Assembly (NCBI GenBank): GCA_020056125.1
Contig: JAGVIJ010000064.1
Location: forward strand, 1 to 19,008
Origin: a bacterium
GTDB taxonomy: Bacteria; Patescibacteriota; Patescibacteriia; 2-12-FULL-60-25
Length of the DNA: 19,008 bases
Direction: 5' to 3'
In this document: one piece after another, positions 1 to 6,486 of the stretch
Layout: every line of letters starts with the position of its first letter
How positions within the stretch are numbered: position 1 is the first letter of the stretch
Notes under the pieces: model-generated
Told to the model about the DNA's origin: nothing
The model's database searches: none
The model's input: only the letters and a program-made list of their open reading frames with translations
Translations under genes and position numbers: made by a program

Positions 1-1
1 A

Positions 2-1669
2 AAGGACGCGGCCAAAACCGTGCGCAATGCGGCGCAGTCTGTGGCTGACGCGCGCCTGTCTTTGGAATCCGCGCAACTCGCCTTGGATAAACTCAAAGGA
101 CCGCCGGATTCCATCCAACTTTTACAAGCGCAAAATTCAGTCAACCAAGCTCAACGCAATTTAGATGAACTTTTAGCCGGGCCTGATGCCACTGATGTCA
201 AACAAGCTGAAACTGATTTGGAACTCAAGCAAGACGCTATAAAAATGTCAGCTGATGGCATAACTCCGCAAGTGGTTCAGGATGCGCGCGATGCCAATGT
301 GGCCACCATAAAAAATGCGGCACAAACCGCTGGACAAGCGATTTTGGATGTGGATACGATTTTGGGCATTGATAATAAATGGACCAACGACACTTACGAA
401 AAACTGCTATCAGCCCTAGATACCGGAAAATTATGGGAGGCCAATGCGCTCTACCCGGCAGCTAAATCCGCTTCGGTTATTTTGAAGGCTCAAGCTGATA
501 ATTTAAAAACTCTGGATGAGAGCGCGGCCAACATTGATGCGGCACAAAGCCAAGCGGAAACCGCCATGAAATTGATGGAGCCGTTGTTGCAAAAAACTTA
601 TGACGTGCTTTTGAACACGGTCACCGCCTACAATTTTACGCAAAGCAGTTTGAGCTCCCTGCAAAGCACCATCCGATCGGATCAATCCAGTGTATCTTCA
701 CGGCTGACTGCGCTGACCGCGGCGCGCCAAGCTGTTGATCAAGCAAAAACAAATTATACGACCTCACTCTTAAACGTGGAAAAAGCGCAAACCGCCTTAG
801 CCGAACTTAAGGCCGGGGCTGATGCGCAAGATATTGCCGCAGCGCGCGAAAAATTAGCTGAAGCTAAAGAATCTTTAGCTGAACTGCAACAGGGCGCTGA
901 TGATTTTGACGTTCGCACCGCGCAAAACACAGTAGCGCAACGCCGCGCCGGTTTGGCCACAGCGCAAAATAATCTAGCGGATGCGCAAGAAGCATTCCGC
1001 GATTGTACGGTGCGTGCGCCGTTTGACGGCGTGATCGCGCGTATTCAAGTTCAGCCCACTAACCAGGCTTCAGCTTCCACGGCGCTGGCCACTCTTTTGA
1101 CCAATGCTAAAATTGCACAAGTCTCGCTGAACGAGGTGGATGCGGCTAAAATCAAGGCCGGACAAAAAGTTACGCTGACCTTTGACGCGATCACTGATTT
1201 GGAAATTGCGGGTGAAGTATTTGAAATTGATCCGTTGGGAACAGTGTCGCAAGGCGTGGTCAATTATGAAGCCACCATCACTTTCAACACTCAAGATGAG
1301 CGCATCAAAACCGGCATGAGCGTTTCCGCTGCCATTGTGACGGATTTTAAAGCCGGCACTCTGCTCGTGCCGAATTCGGCCGTGAAACAAGATGCCGCCG
1401 GTATAACCGTGCAGGTTTTAAATGGTGTTGAACTTTCCAGCGAAGCCACCTCGCAAGGCATTGCTTCGGCTGCCGAGCCTGAAACCAAAACCGTAAAAAT
1501 CGGCCTGGCTAATGATCAACAGACGGAAATCATCGAGGGCCTGCAAGCCGGAGATCAAGTGGTTACGCGCACCGTTGATCCCAACACCGCCGCCAAAACC
1601 ACAACTCAAACCAGCGGTCAGCAAACAGGCATGGGAAGTTTTGGCGGAGCCATGATGCGCCCGAATTAA
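2..1669 (+). CDS. MacA/HlyD-like efflux adaptor (membrane fusion protein), 5' end missing
   Basis: The reading frame is open through the left edge, so the true start and membrane anchor lie outside; the GTG at 20 is probably internal. Numbering from that GTG, residues 1-325 are mostly alpha-helical coiled coil rich in Ala, Gln, Leu and Lys. A roughly 26-residue unit ending in a Gly-Pro/Ala-Asp turn occurs twice near each end (turns near 28, 55, 266 and 292). The lipoyl/barrel part begins at the family motif RAPFDGVI (332-339). It is followed by a beta-barrel region and a membrane-proximal domain with the typical VPNSAV and GLQAGDQVV segments. Family knowledge: such adaptors link an ABC or RND pump to the outside. 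The MacB-type ATPase and permease directly downstream support an ABC exporter; no TolC partner is visible. The tail is Gly/Met-rich. The family call is firm and the substrate is unknown. Confidence 0.9.
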   Translation, partial: KDAAKTVRNAAQSVADARLSLESAQLALDKLKGPPDSIQLLQAQNSVNQAQRNLDELLAGPDATDVKQAETDLELKQDAIKMSADGITPQVVQDARDANVATIKNAAQTAGQAILDVDTILGIDNKWTNDTYEKLLSALDTGKLWEANALYPAAKSASVILKAQADNLKTLDESAANIDAAQSQAETAMKLMEPLLQKTYDVLLNTVTAYNFTQSSLSSLQSTIRSDQSSVSSRLTALTAARQAVDQAKTNYTTSLLNVEKAQTALAELKAGADAQDIAAAREKLAEAKESLAELQQGADDFDVRTAQNTVAQRRAGLATAQNNLADAQEAFRDCTVRAPFDGVIARIQVQPTNQASASTALATLLTNAKIAQVSLNEVDAAKIKAGQKVTLTFDAITDLEIAGEVFEIDPLGTVSQGVVNYEATITFNTQDERIKTGMSVSAAIVTDFKAGTLLVPNSAVKQDAAGITVQVLNGVELSSEATSQGIASAAEPETKTVKIGLANDQQTEIIEGLQAGDQVVTRTVDPNTAAKTTTQTSGQQTGMGSFGGAMMRPN

Positions 1670-1682
1670 TTCGCAGCGGTTT

Positions 1683-2375
1683 ATGTTGGAACTTAAAAAC
1701 ATCACGAAAAATTATACCAGCGGCAAAGAGATTACCTCGGCTATTAAAGATGCCTCGTTTACGATTCACAAAGGAGAATTCGTGGCCATCATGGGGCCGT
1801 CGGGTTCAGGCAAATCCACGCTCATGCACATCATTGGTTGTTTGGACACGCCGACCTTGGGGCAATATCACCTGGATGGACAAGATGTGGCTAAACTTTC
1901 CACGAGTGAACTAGCGGCCATCCGACGCAATAAAATCGGTTTTGTGTTTCAATCATTTCACTTGTTGCCGCGCGCCACGGTTTTGCGCAACGTAACTCTG
2001 CCTTTGGTTTATTTGGGAGTAAAACGCGAAGAACGTTTGCGCCGCGCCAAGGAGACGCTCGTTGCCGCGGGTCTGGATGAATCTCATTATGAGCATCTTT
2101 CCAACCAACTCTCGGGCGGCCAAATGCAACGCGTGGCCATTGCTCGCGCGCTGATTAATAATCCGGCCATCATTTTAGCCGACGAACCCACGGGCAACTT
2201 GGATTCCAAAACCGGCAAGCTGGTACTGGATACTTTTGAGCGCCTGCACCAACAAGGCCGCACTATTATCATTATCACGCATGAACCGACGGTGGCGGCG
2301 CGCGCTGAACGAACGATTCTGATTCGCGACGGAGAAATCATTGAAGATCAGTCAAACTGCAAACTTAATTCATAA
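1683..2375 (+). CDS. MacB/LolD-type ABC transporter ATP-binding protein
   Basis: This is a 230-residue cytoplasmic ATPase with every ABC hallmark: Walker A GPSGSGKST at 38-46, Q-loop Gln90, signature LSGGQ at 143-147, Walker B ILADEP with Asp167-Glu168, D-loop NLDS, and H-loop His200. The segment FVFQSFHLLP is typical of the MacB/LolD/FtsE branch, which works with FtsX-type permeases and drives mechanotransmission or efflux rather than import. It starts at ATG 1683, 13 nt after the adaptor stop, with no clear Shine-Dalgarno site, and is probably co-transcribed with the adaptor. The permease is encoded separately next door, unlike E. coli MacB where both parts are fused. The catalytic residues look intact. 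Confidence 0.96.
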   Translation: MLELKNITKNYTSGKEITSAIKDASFTIHKGEFVAIMGPSGSGKSTLMHIIGCLDTPTLGQYHLDGQDVAKLSTSELAAIRRNKIGFVFQSFHLLPRATVLRNVTLPLVYLGVKREERLRRAKETLVAAGLDESHYEHLSNQLSGGQMQRVAIARALINNPAIILADEPTGNLDSKTGKLVLDTFERLHQQGRTIIIITHEPTVAARAERTILIRDGEIIEDQSNCKLNS

Positions 2376-2386
2376 TCCACATGCTA

Positions 2387-2490
2387 ATTCCTCCCCTTAG
2401 ATTAAGGGGGGGCTGGAGGGGTTAGAACCTGCACTCTGAAATCATCTTGGCTAACCCCCTCGTGCTCCCCCTTAACCTAAGGGGGAGGAT
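2387..2490. repeat. Long imperfect inverted repeat (REP/MITE-like) between ATPase and permease genes
   Basis: A left arm at about 2389-2425 and a right arm at 2451-2489 are near-perfect reverse complements of about 37 nt around a 25-nt centre. Each arm also holds its own small palindrome of the type CCCTTAnnnTAAGGG. A 10-bp direct repeat, CACTCTGAAA, occurs at 2432-2441 (inside the centre) and again at 2495-2504 (just past the right arm). The C- and G-rich arms resemble dispersed palindromes seen in many bacterial genomes. In RNA it would form a strong hairpin between two genes of one operon, so it could affect relative expression or stability. It has no T-run, so it is not a standard terminator. 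Confidence 0.8.
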
Positions 2491-2518
2491 ATTCCACTCT
2501 GAAAAGAAAACTAAATGT

Positions 2519-3739
2519 ATGATGTTTGTTGATTTACTGGAAGAAATTTATTTGGGAGTTTTATCTAACAAGGTCAGATCCGGTCTGACCATGCTTGGCG
2601 TGGTCATTGGCATTGCTTCGGTGATCGCTATGATGTCCATCGGCCAAGGCACTAAATTGCAGATTGAAAATAGCATTCAATCCATCGGCTCCAACCTGCT
2701 CATGGTTATGCCCGGCGCTCAACGCGCACGAGGCGCGGCCGTGAGTTCAGGCCGCGGCTCTTCGCAAACTCTGACCAATGACGATGCTGATGCCATCAGA
2801 GATGTTGCGGGAGTTAAAGCCGTGGCGCCCGAATCATCGCGGCGTTTTCAAATCACGGCGCGCGGCACCAACACCAATACGCAGGTGGTGGGCACCACTC
2901 CGGATTATTTGGCCGTGCGCAACGTGGCAGTGGATATCGGAACTTTTTTTTCTACCACTCAAGTGGCCAGCCGCTCTAAAGTTGCAGTGCTCGGCCCAAC
3001 CACGGTGCTGGATTTGTTTGGAGAAAACGCTAATCCAATCGGCCAGACCGTTCGCATCAATAGCGCACAGTTCACGGTAATCGGCGTCACGGCGGCCAAA
3101 GGCGGATCAGGTTTTTCCAACCAAGATGACATGATTTATGTTCCGCTCTCCAGTTTGCAAGCGTATTTGAGCGGCGGAGATTATGTGAGTTCCATCAGCA
3201 TTCAAGCCGTGGATCAAGCCACTATGACTTTGACACAACAAGCCGTGACCGAGCTTTTATTGGAACGACATCATATCCCCTCGGCTGACTTGGCGGATTT
3301 CAGCATCATGAACCAATCGGATTTGGTGAGCGCGGCTTCGAGCGTCACGGATACGCTCACACTTTTACTCGCATCCATTGCCGGAATTTCGTTGCTGGTC
3401 GGCGGTATCGGCATTATGAACATGATGCTCACCACGGTGACCGAACGCACGCGCGAGATCGGTTTGCGCAAAGCCATTGGCGCTGACCGAGCGGAAATTG
3501 TGGCGCAATTTTTGGGCGAAGCTATCTTCTTAACACTCTTGGGCGGAACCATTGGCGTGCTGGTTGGCTATGGCGCTTCCAAAGCCGTGAGCACATTCGC
3601 ATCACTCACCACCACTGTTTCGTGGTCATCCGTAGCCATGGCCTTCGGTGTATCCTGCGCCATCGGATTGATTTTTGGTTTGTATCCGGCTCAACGCGCC
3701 AGCCGGTTGAATCCCATTGACGCTTTACGTTACGAATAA
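2519..3739 (+). CDS. MacB/FtsX-family ABC transporter permease
   Basis: The product is a membrane subunit partnering the ATPase just upstream. From ATG 2519 it has 406 residues, the usual size for a stand-alone MacB-like permease. The order is: a first transmembrane helix (around LTMLGVVIGIASVIAMMSIG), a MacB periplasmic core-like extracytoplasmic domain of about 230 residues, then three C-terminal helices of the FtsX domain. The FtsX part has the family signature TERTREIGLRKAIGA and ends at the typical NPIDALRYE. The frame is open further upstream to a TTG at 2447, but that extension would translate the inverted repeat and gives a non-family sequence. ATG 2519 or the adjacent ATG 2522 is therefore preferred, preceded only by an A-rich stretch. 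With the adaptor and ATPase it forms a tripartite-like export system; the substrate cannot be read from sequence. Confidence 0.94.
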   Translation: MMFVDLLEEIYLGVLSNKVRSGLTMLGVVIGIASVIAMMSIGQGTKLQIENSIQSIGSNLLMVMPGAQRARGAAVSSGRGSSQTLTNDDADAIRDVAGVKAVAPESSRRFQITARGTNTNTQVVGTTPDYLAVRNVAVDIGTFFSTTQVASRSKVAVLGPTTVLDLFGENANPIGQTVRINSAQFTVIGVTAAKGGSGFSNQDDMIYVPLSSLQAYLSGGDYVSSISIQAVDQATMTLTQQAVTELLLERHHIPSADLADFSIMNQSDLVSAASSVTDTLTLLLASIAGISLLVGGIGIMNMMLTTVTERTREIGLRKAIGADRAEIVAQFLGEAIFLTLLGGTIGVLVGYGASKAVSTFASLTTTVSWSSVAMAFGVSCAIGLIFGLYPAQRASRLNPIDALRYE

Positions 3740-3765
3740 TTTTTTAATCCTTCATTCTTAATCCT

Positions 3766-4224
3766 ATGCAAAAACAACATCTCGCCACTTTAATCATCTG
3801 CGTCTTGCTGGCCGCGGGTCTGGGTTTTTACGGCGGAACTTTGTATGCCAAATATAAAACTCCAACCGGACGACAAATGCCTCCGGGCGCTGCGGTGTTT
3901 CGCGGTGACCGTGCCGGTAATACCATCGGCGGCGGCCGCGCTGTCATGGGCGGCATGACTGCGGGCGAAGTTTTATCCAAAGACGCGCAAAGCCTGACCG
4001 TCAAATTGCGCGATGGCGGATCTAAAATAGTTTTTTATTCCGCATCTACCACAGTCAACAAAATGACCGAGGGTTCATTGGATGATGTAATTCAAGGCAG
4101 CAATGTGACAATCAACGGAACAACCAATCAAGACGGCAGTGTTACTGCGCAGATGATTCAACTCCGGCCGCAAGGTTTGACTCCGGATTTCGCTCCCCCT
4201 CTAGCTCCCGCTGCCACACAATAA
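3766..4224 (+). CDS. Small membrane-anchored DUF5666-like protein
   Basis: This 152-residue protein is the last gene of the export operon, 26 nt after the permease. One N-terminal hydrophobic helix (about residues 5-25, ATLIICVLLAAGLGFYGG) could be an anchor or uncleaved signal. A low-complexity Gly/Arg/Met linker follows. A small beta-rich domain at about 65-140 (GEVLSKDAQSLTVKL, then VNKMTEGSLDDVIQGSNVTI and a final TAQMIQLRP) has the pattern of DUF5666, an OB-like domain often found in extracytoplasmic proteins. No catalytic residues are apparent and there is no clear Shine-Dalgarno site. A role as an accessory to the exporter is inferred only from position. Confidence 0.8.
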   Translation: MQKQHLATLIICVLLAAGLGFYGGTLYAKYKTPTGRQMPPGAAVFRGDRAGNTIGGGRAVMGGMTAGEVLSKDAQSLTVKLRDGGSKIVFYSASTTVNKMTEGSLDDVIQGSNVTINGTTNQDGSVTAQMIQLRPQGLTPDFAPPLAPAATQ

Positions 4225-4237
4225 AAAAGATGAAAAC

Positions 4238-4269
4238 AAACTCGCCTAGCCAGCGAGTTTTTGTTTATT
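4238..4269 (+). terminator. Intrinsic terminator of the export operon
   Basis: A perfect 8-bp stem, AAACTCGC at 4238-4245 paired with GCGAGTTT at 4253-4260, has a 7-nt loop and runs into a T-rich tail. It lies 14 nt after the stop of the DUF5666-like gene. Confidence 0.85.
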
Positions 4270-4281
4270 GTTTCACAGTAT

Positions 4282-4318
4282 AAAAAAAGACCCGATGTTT
4301 TTTTTCTTCGCCTGGGTC
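4282..4318 (-). terminator. Possible weak terminator of the small CCHC protein gene
   Basis: On the minus strand GACCC (4318-4314) can pair with GGGTC (4293-4289) across an A-rich loop of about 20 nt, followed directly by seven T. The stem is short and the loop long, so this is tentative. It sits about 25 nt downstream of the minus-strand gene stop, the expected place. Confidence 0.4.
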
Positions 4319-4342
4319 ATGAGCGAAGTGTAGGCAGACGAC

Positions 4343-4606
4343 CTACCTGGGCAACTTGCCAACGAAGATGTCGTTGAACGAGACCTCGCCCACGGGCGAG
4401 ATATCGTGCCGCACCTTGAACGGTTCTCCAAGCCCGAAACCCGGGATCTCGGTCGTCTCGTGAGCGGTTCCGTTATCCACGGTGAAGTGCGAGTAGTTGC
4501 TATTGTTGTACACCGCACCGCCAGGGAATCGCTTCGCCACCATCTCCTCATGCATGAGACAGTCCATACCCGGATGATAGGGGCCACCACAACGTGAACA
4601 CGACAT
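4343..4606 (-). CDS. Small protein with an N-terminal CCHC zinc-knuckle-like motif, function unknown
   Basis: From ATG 4606 the product has 87 residues. That start is chosen because AGGAGA lies 10 nt upstream (4622-4617) and a promoter lies further back; an in-frame ATG at 4654 would overlap the promoter. The N-terminus reads MSCSRCGGPYHPGMDC, giving C3-x2-C6-x4-H11-x4-C16. This is exactly the spacing of CCHC zinc knuckles, which bind one zinc ion and often nucleic acid. The rest (PGGAVYNNSNYSHFTV, then a Gly/Pro/Phe segment) has no recognised domain and no membrane helix. It is transcribed divergently from the deoxyhypusine-synthase-like gene and shares repeat sequences with that promoter. 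Overlapping frames give Arg/Ser-rich nonsense, so this frame is preferred. The CDS is likely real; zinc binding is inferred. Confidence 0.68.
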   Translation of the reverse strand: MSCSRCGGPYHPGMDCLMHEEMVAKRFPGGAVYNNSNYSHFTVDNGTAHETTEIPGFGLGEPFKVRHDISPVGEVSFNDIFVGKLPR

Positions 4607-4616
4607 GGCTACTTCT

Positions 4617-4622
4617 TCTCCT
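4617..4622 (-). promoter_or_regulatory. Shine-Dalgarno site deciding the CCHC gene start
   Basis: The minus strand reads AGGAGA 10 nt before ATG 4606. Clear Shine-Dalgarno sites are rare in this window, so it supports both the gene and its start. Confidence 0.65.
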
Positions 4623-4642
4623 GTTCTTCCCCTCCCCGTCCA

Positions 4643-4673
4643 AATATATAACATTTTAGTGAATTCCAGTCAA
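4643..4673 (-). promoter_or_regulatory. Sigma70-like promoter for the CCHC gene
   Basis: On the minus strand TTGACT (4673-4668) is followed after exactly 17 nt by TATATA (4650-4645), or TATATT two bases later. The -35 has five of six consensus bases. Transcription would begin near 4638, giving a leader of about 30 nt to ATG 4606. Confidence 0.65.
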
Positions 4674-4729
4674 TTTCCCACCACTCCACCCACCTTGACA
4701 AACGCGTGAATTTTTAGTGATATTCCAGT
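4654..4729. repeat. Pair of direct repeats in the divergent promoter region (candidate operators)
   Basis: TTTTAGTGAATTCCAGT (4654-4670) recurs as TTTTAGTGATATTCCAGT (4712-4729); the copies differ by one inserted base. The first lies in the -35/-10 spacer of the minus-strand promoter and the second overlaps the -10 of the plus-strand promoter. The copies are 58 nt apart start to start. Their placement on both core promoters suggests a shared repressor site. The regulator is unknown. Confidence 0.6.
4695..4724 (+). promoter_or_regulatory. Sigma70-like promoter for the deoxyhypusine-synthase-like gene
   Basis: A perfect -35 TTGACA (4695-4700) is followed after 18 nt by GATATT (4719-4724), or after 17 nt by TGATAT. 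The -10 is imperfect and lies inside the second copy of the direct repeat, which fits a regulated promoter. Confidence 0.6.
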
Positions 4730-4781
4730 ATCCGATGTCAAATTAACGATGCCGGATAAACGCTCTTCACAATTCAACCGA

Positions 4782-4787
4782 GGGAGG
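4782..4787 (+). promoter_or_regulatory. Strong Shine-Dalgarno site of the deoxyhypusine-synthase-like gene
   Basis: GGGAGG ends 5 nt before ATG 4793. It is the best ribosome binding site in the window and fixes the start. Confidence 0.85.
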
Positions 4788-4792
4788 AAATC

Positions 4793-6292
4793 ATGGTTTC
4801 GCAAGCCGACGATATTTTGAGCCAACTCACCCCGCTCAAACCACTGGATCTCAAACAATGCAAGACGGTCAGCGACATCGCGGCCGGCATGGAGCGCTGT
4901 TCATTCGGCGCGCGCATGCTGGGCCAAGTTGCGGCCAAGCTGACCGCGTGGACCACGAGCGAGCCTCAAGCCATCATCATCTATGATGGTAAGCCCGAAA
5001 TCTACGATGGCGAGCCTGACCCAGCCGGTCGGCTTCACAGGCTGCTCAGGTTTTTGTGCACGGGCAAGAAGCGCTGGTTCAAGCGCTTGTACACGCCCCA
5101 AGGTTTTCTGAACACCGGAAAACACGTGGAGCACGCGCTCGTCGTGGGTCCGGTACCGGAACGCATCGCAGCCCAGGTGTACGCACGAATCCATGGCGCC
5201 GTGTTCGTAAACAACCACAACCAGTGCAAACCCGGTCAAGTTCGCGACGGGTATTTCCCTGATGTGGTGTTCGCTGACCCCAGGGTCATCCTGCCTATTC
5301 TGTACTGCGTGATTGATGAGCGCCGGAACAACGAGCGGCATTCGATCACTGATCTCATCGCCGACCTGCCTCGCTACGGCGGCGCAGCTCACGAACTGGT
5401 GCGCGGCGCCAAAACCCTGGCCAGCATGCTGGAGGACAAGGCCTGTACGGTCATGCTCACGCTCTCGGGCGCCATGACCGTGGCTAAGATGCAGCCTCTG
5501 GTGGTGGATCTCATCGAAACCGATCGCATCGCGTACATCTCATCCACGGGCGCACTTATGGCGCATGGCTTGATCGAGGGGTCGGGTTGTGTTCACTACA
5601 AATACGACCCGCGGCTCACGGATGAGCAACTGGCCGAGGCTACACTGAATCGCGTGACCGACACTCTGGAACCGGAGACCAACTTCGATCACATCGAGCC
5701 GATCGTAACCGCGGTTCTGGGATCCTTTCCTGGCGGCGCAGTGATCAGCTCCCATGAGTTCCACCGCGCTCTGGGCGCGTACTTGGCAGAGCATTTTCCG
5801 GGACAACGCGCCATTCTGCGCTCTGCCTACGAACACAACGTGCCCATCGTCACGCCCGCGTTCACGGATTCGGAGATGGCGAACGACGTCTTTTGCTTCA
5901 ACGCCCTGCGGTCGCGCGATAGCCGTCACCGTATTCACTTCGATCTGGAACGCGACACCAGTCTGCTGTTTCAACTCGCGACCAGAGCCAAGCGGCTCGG
6001 CATCTTCACCATCGGCGGTGGTGTACCGCGCAATCACACGCAAAACGTAGCTTGCCTCACGGAGATCTACGGAGCGCGTGTGAATCCGGCCTTGCATCCG
6101 TGCATCTTTGAATACGGTTGCCGCATTGATCCGGCGTCCATGGCGCTAGGCCATCTCTCGGGATGCACTTACCAAGAAGGCGGAACGTGGCGCAAGTTCG
6201 CTTTTGACGGCATGTTTGCCGAGGTGCGCATGGATGCCACCATCGCCTGGCCGTTCATTCAGAAATACGCGTTCGAGAGCATGGGTCTCTGA
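4793..6292 (+). CDS. Deoxyhypusine synthase family protein with extra N-terminal region
   Basis: Residues 185-499 match the deoxyhypusine synthase (DHS) fold: LSGAM at 224-228, STGAL at 251-255, EHNVPIVTPAFTDSEM at 347-362, the NAD-site glycines IGGGVPRN at 407-414, and EGGTWRKF at 462-469. Lys468 aligns with the catalytic lysine of the eukaryotic EAVSWGK motif. Family enzymes move the aminobutyl group of spermidine onto eIF5A lysine; bacterial relatives instead make polyamines such as homospermidine, so the substrate here is open. At 499 residues it exceeds the usual 330-370. Residues 15-50 (KPLDLKQCKTVSDIAAGMER, then SFGARMLG) look like a DHS N-terminus. A related segment recurs at 184-215, separated by about 130 unrecognised residues. 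The HD pair expected after TGA in many bacterial members is HG here. It has its own promoter and strong ribosome binding site and is GC-rich relative to neighbours, suggesting transfer. Confidence 0.85.
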   Translation: MVSQADDILSQLTPLKPLDLKQCKTVSDIAAGMERCSFGARMLGQVAAKLTAWTTSEPQAIIIYDGKPEIYDGEPDPAGRLHRLLRFLCTGKKRWFKRLYTPQGFLNTGKHVEHALVVGPVPERIAAQVYARIHGAVFVNNHNQCKPGQVRDGYFPDVVFADPRVILPILYCVIDERRNNERHSITDLIADLPRYGGAAHELVRGAKTLASMLEDKACTVMLTLSGAMTVAKMQPLVVDLIETDRIAYISSTGALMAHGLIEGSGCVHYKYDPRLTDEQLAEATLNRVTDTLEPETNFDHIEPIVTAVLGSFPGGAVISSHEFHRALGAYLAEHFPGQRAILRSAYEHNVPIVTPAFTDSEMANDVFCFNALRSRDSRHRIHFDLERDTSLLFQLATRAKRLGIFTIGGGVPRNHTQNVACLTEIYGARVNPALHPCIFEYGCRIDPASMALGHLSGCTYQEGGTWRKFAFDGMFAEVRMDATIAWPFIQKYAFESMGL

Positions 6293-6293
6293 T

Positions 6294-6333
6294 ACGCCCC
6301 TACGAATCGGGCAGGTACAAGGCCTGCCCCTAC
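6294..6333. repeat. REP-like dispersed palindrome
   Basis: GGGCAGG (6309-6315) pairs perfectly with CCTGCCC (6323-6329) over a 7-nt loop, and the stem is flanked by CCCCTAC on both sides. This closely resembles a palindromic repeat, with a core like GGGCAGG-loop-CCTGCCCCTAC, that I recall being dispersed in intergenic DNA of many bacteria. Confidence 0.7.
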
Positions 6334-6336
6334 TTA

Positions 6337-6362
6337 CCGTCCCCTCTCCGGGCGGTTTTTTT
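6337..6362 (+). terminator. Intrinsic terminator of the deoxyhypusine-synthase-like gene
   Basis: CCGTCC (6337-6342) pairs with GGGCGG (6350-6355) with one G-T wobble over a 7-nt loop, followed by seven T. It lies 45 nt after the TGA stop. Confidence 0.8.
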
Positions 6363-6427
6363 GTTACTGGCTCTAAATTTTTAAGCCCCTCCGTCGGCGG
6401 GGCGCAGAAAATTTAGCTAGCAGTAAC
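6363..6427. repeat. 65-bp nested inverted repeat (MITE/REP-like)
   Basis: The outer arms begin GTTACTG (6363-6369) and end CAGTAAC (6421-6427). Each continues inward into TAAATTTT or its complement AAAATTTA, with a short mismatched patch between. A second GC-rich stem (GCCCC at about 6385 with GGGGC at about 6399) fills the centre. There is no coding capacity. It could be a small non-autonomous element or a regulatory hairpin. Confidence 0.65.
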
Positions 6428-6469
6428 AACCCCGTACTTCCCAAATACTTTTGGGATAGTGCGGGGTTT
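6428..6469. repeat. Long hairpin-forming inverted repeat
   Basis: AACCCCG (6428-6434) pairs with CGGGGTT (6462-6468). The stem continues through TCCCAAA and TTTGGGA with one wobble and one bulge, leaving a loop of a few bases. No good T-run follows on the plus strand, so it is either a weak terminator or part of the repeat cluster. Confidence 0.6.
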
Positions 6470-6486
6470 AACATTCGAAAACCAAA

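Noticed and set aside
2447..2518. N-terminal extension of the permease from a TTG start
   Set aside because: It would translate the right arm of the inverted repeat and has no family resemblance. ATG 2519/2522 precedes the conserved start of the permease.
4273..4590. 105-codon minus-strand frame overlapping the CCHC protein gene
   Set aside because: The translation is an Arg/Ser-rich string typical of a shifted frame. It runs through the likely terminator and lacks a Shine-Dalgarno site, unlike the CCHC frame.
4406..4597. 63-codon plus-strand frame opposite the CCHC gene
   Set aside because: No ribosome binding site or promoter, and it is antisense to a better supported small gene.
4901..5392. 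163-codon open frame on the minus strand inside the DHS-like gene
   Set aside because: It lies antisense to a gene with clear family motifs. Its translation shows no recognisable domain, and it is explained by the GC-rich composition of the sense gene.
5540..6097. 185-codon minus-strand frame inside the DHS-like gene
   Set aside because: Same reason: a mirror of the conserved sense strand, with no promoter, ribosome binding site or family resemblance.
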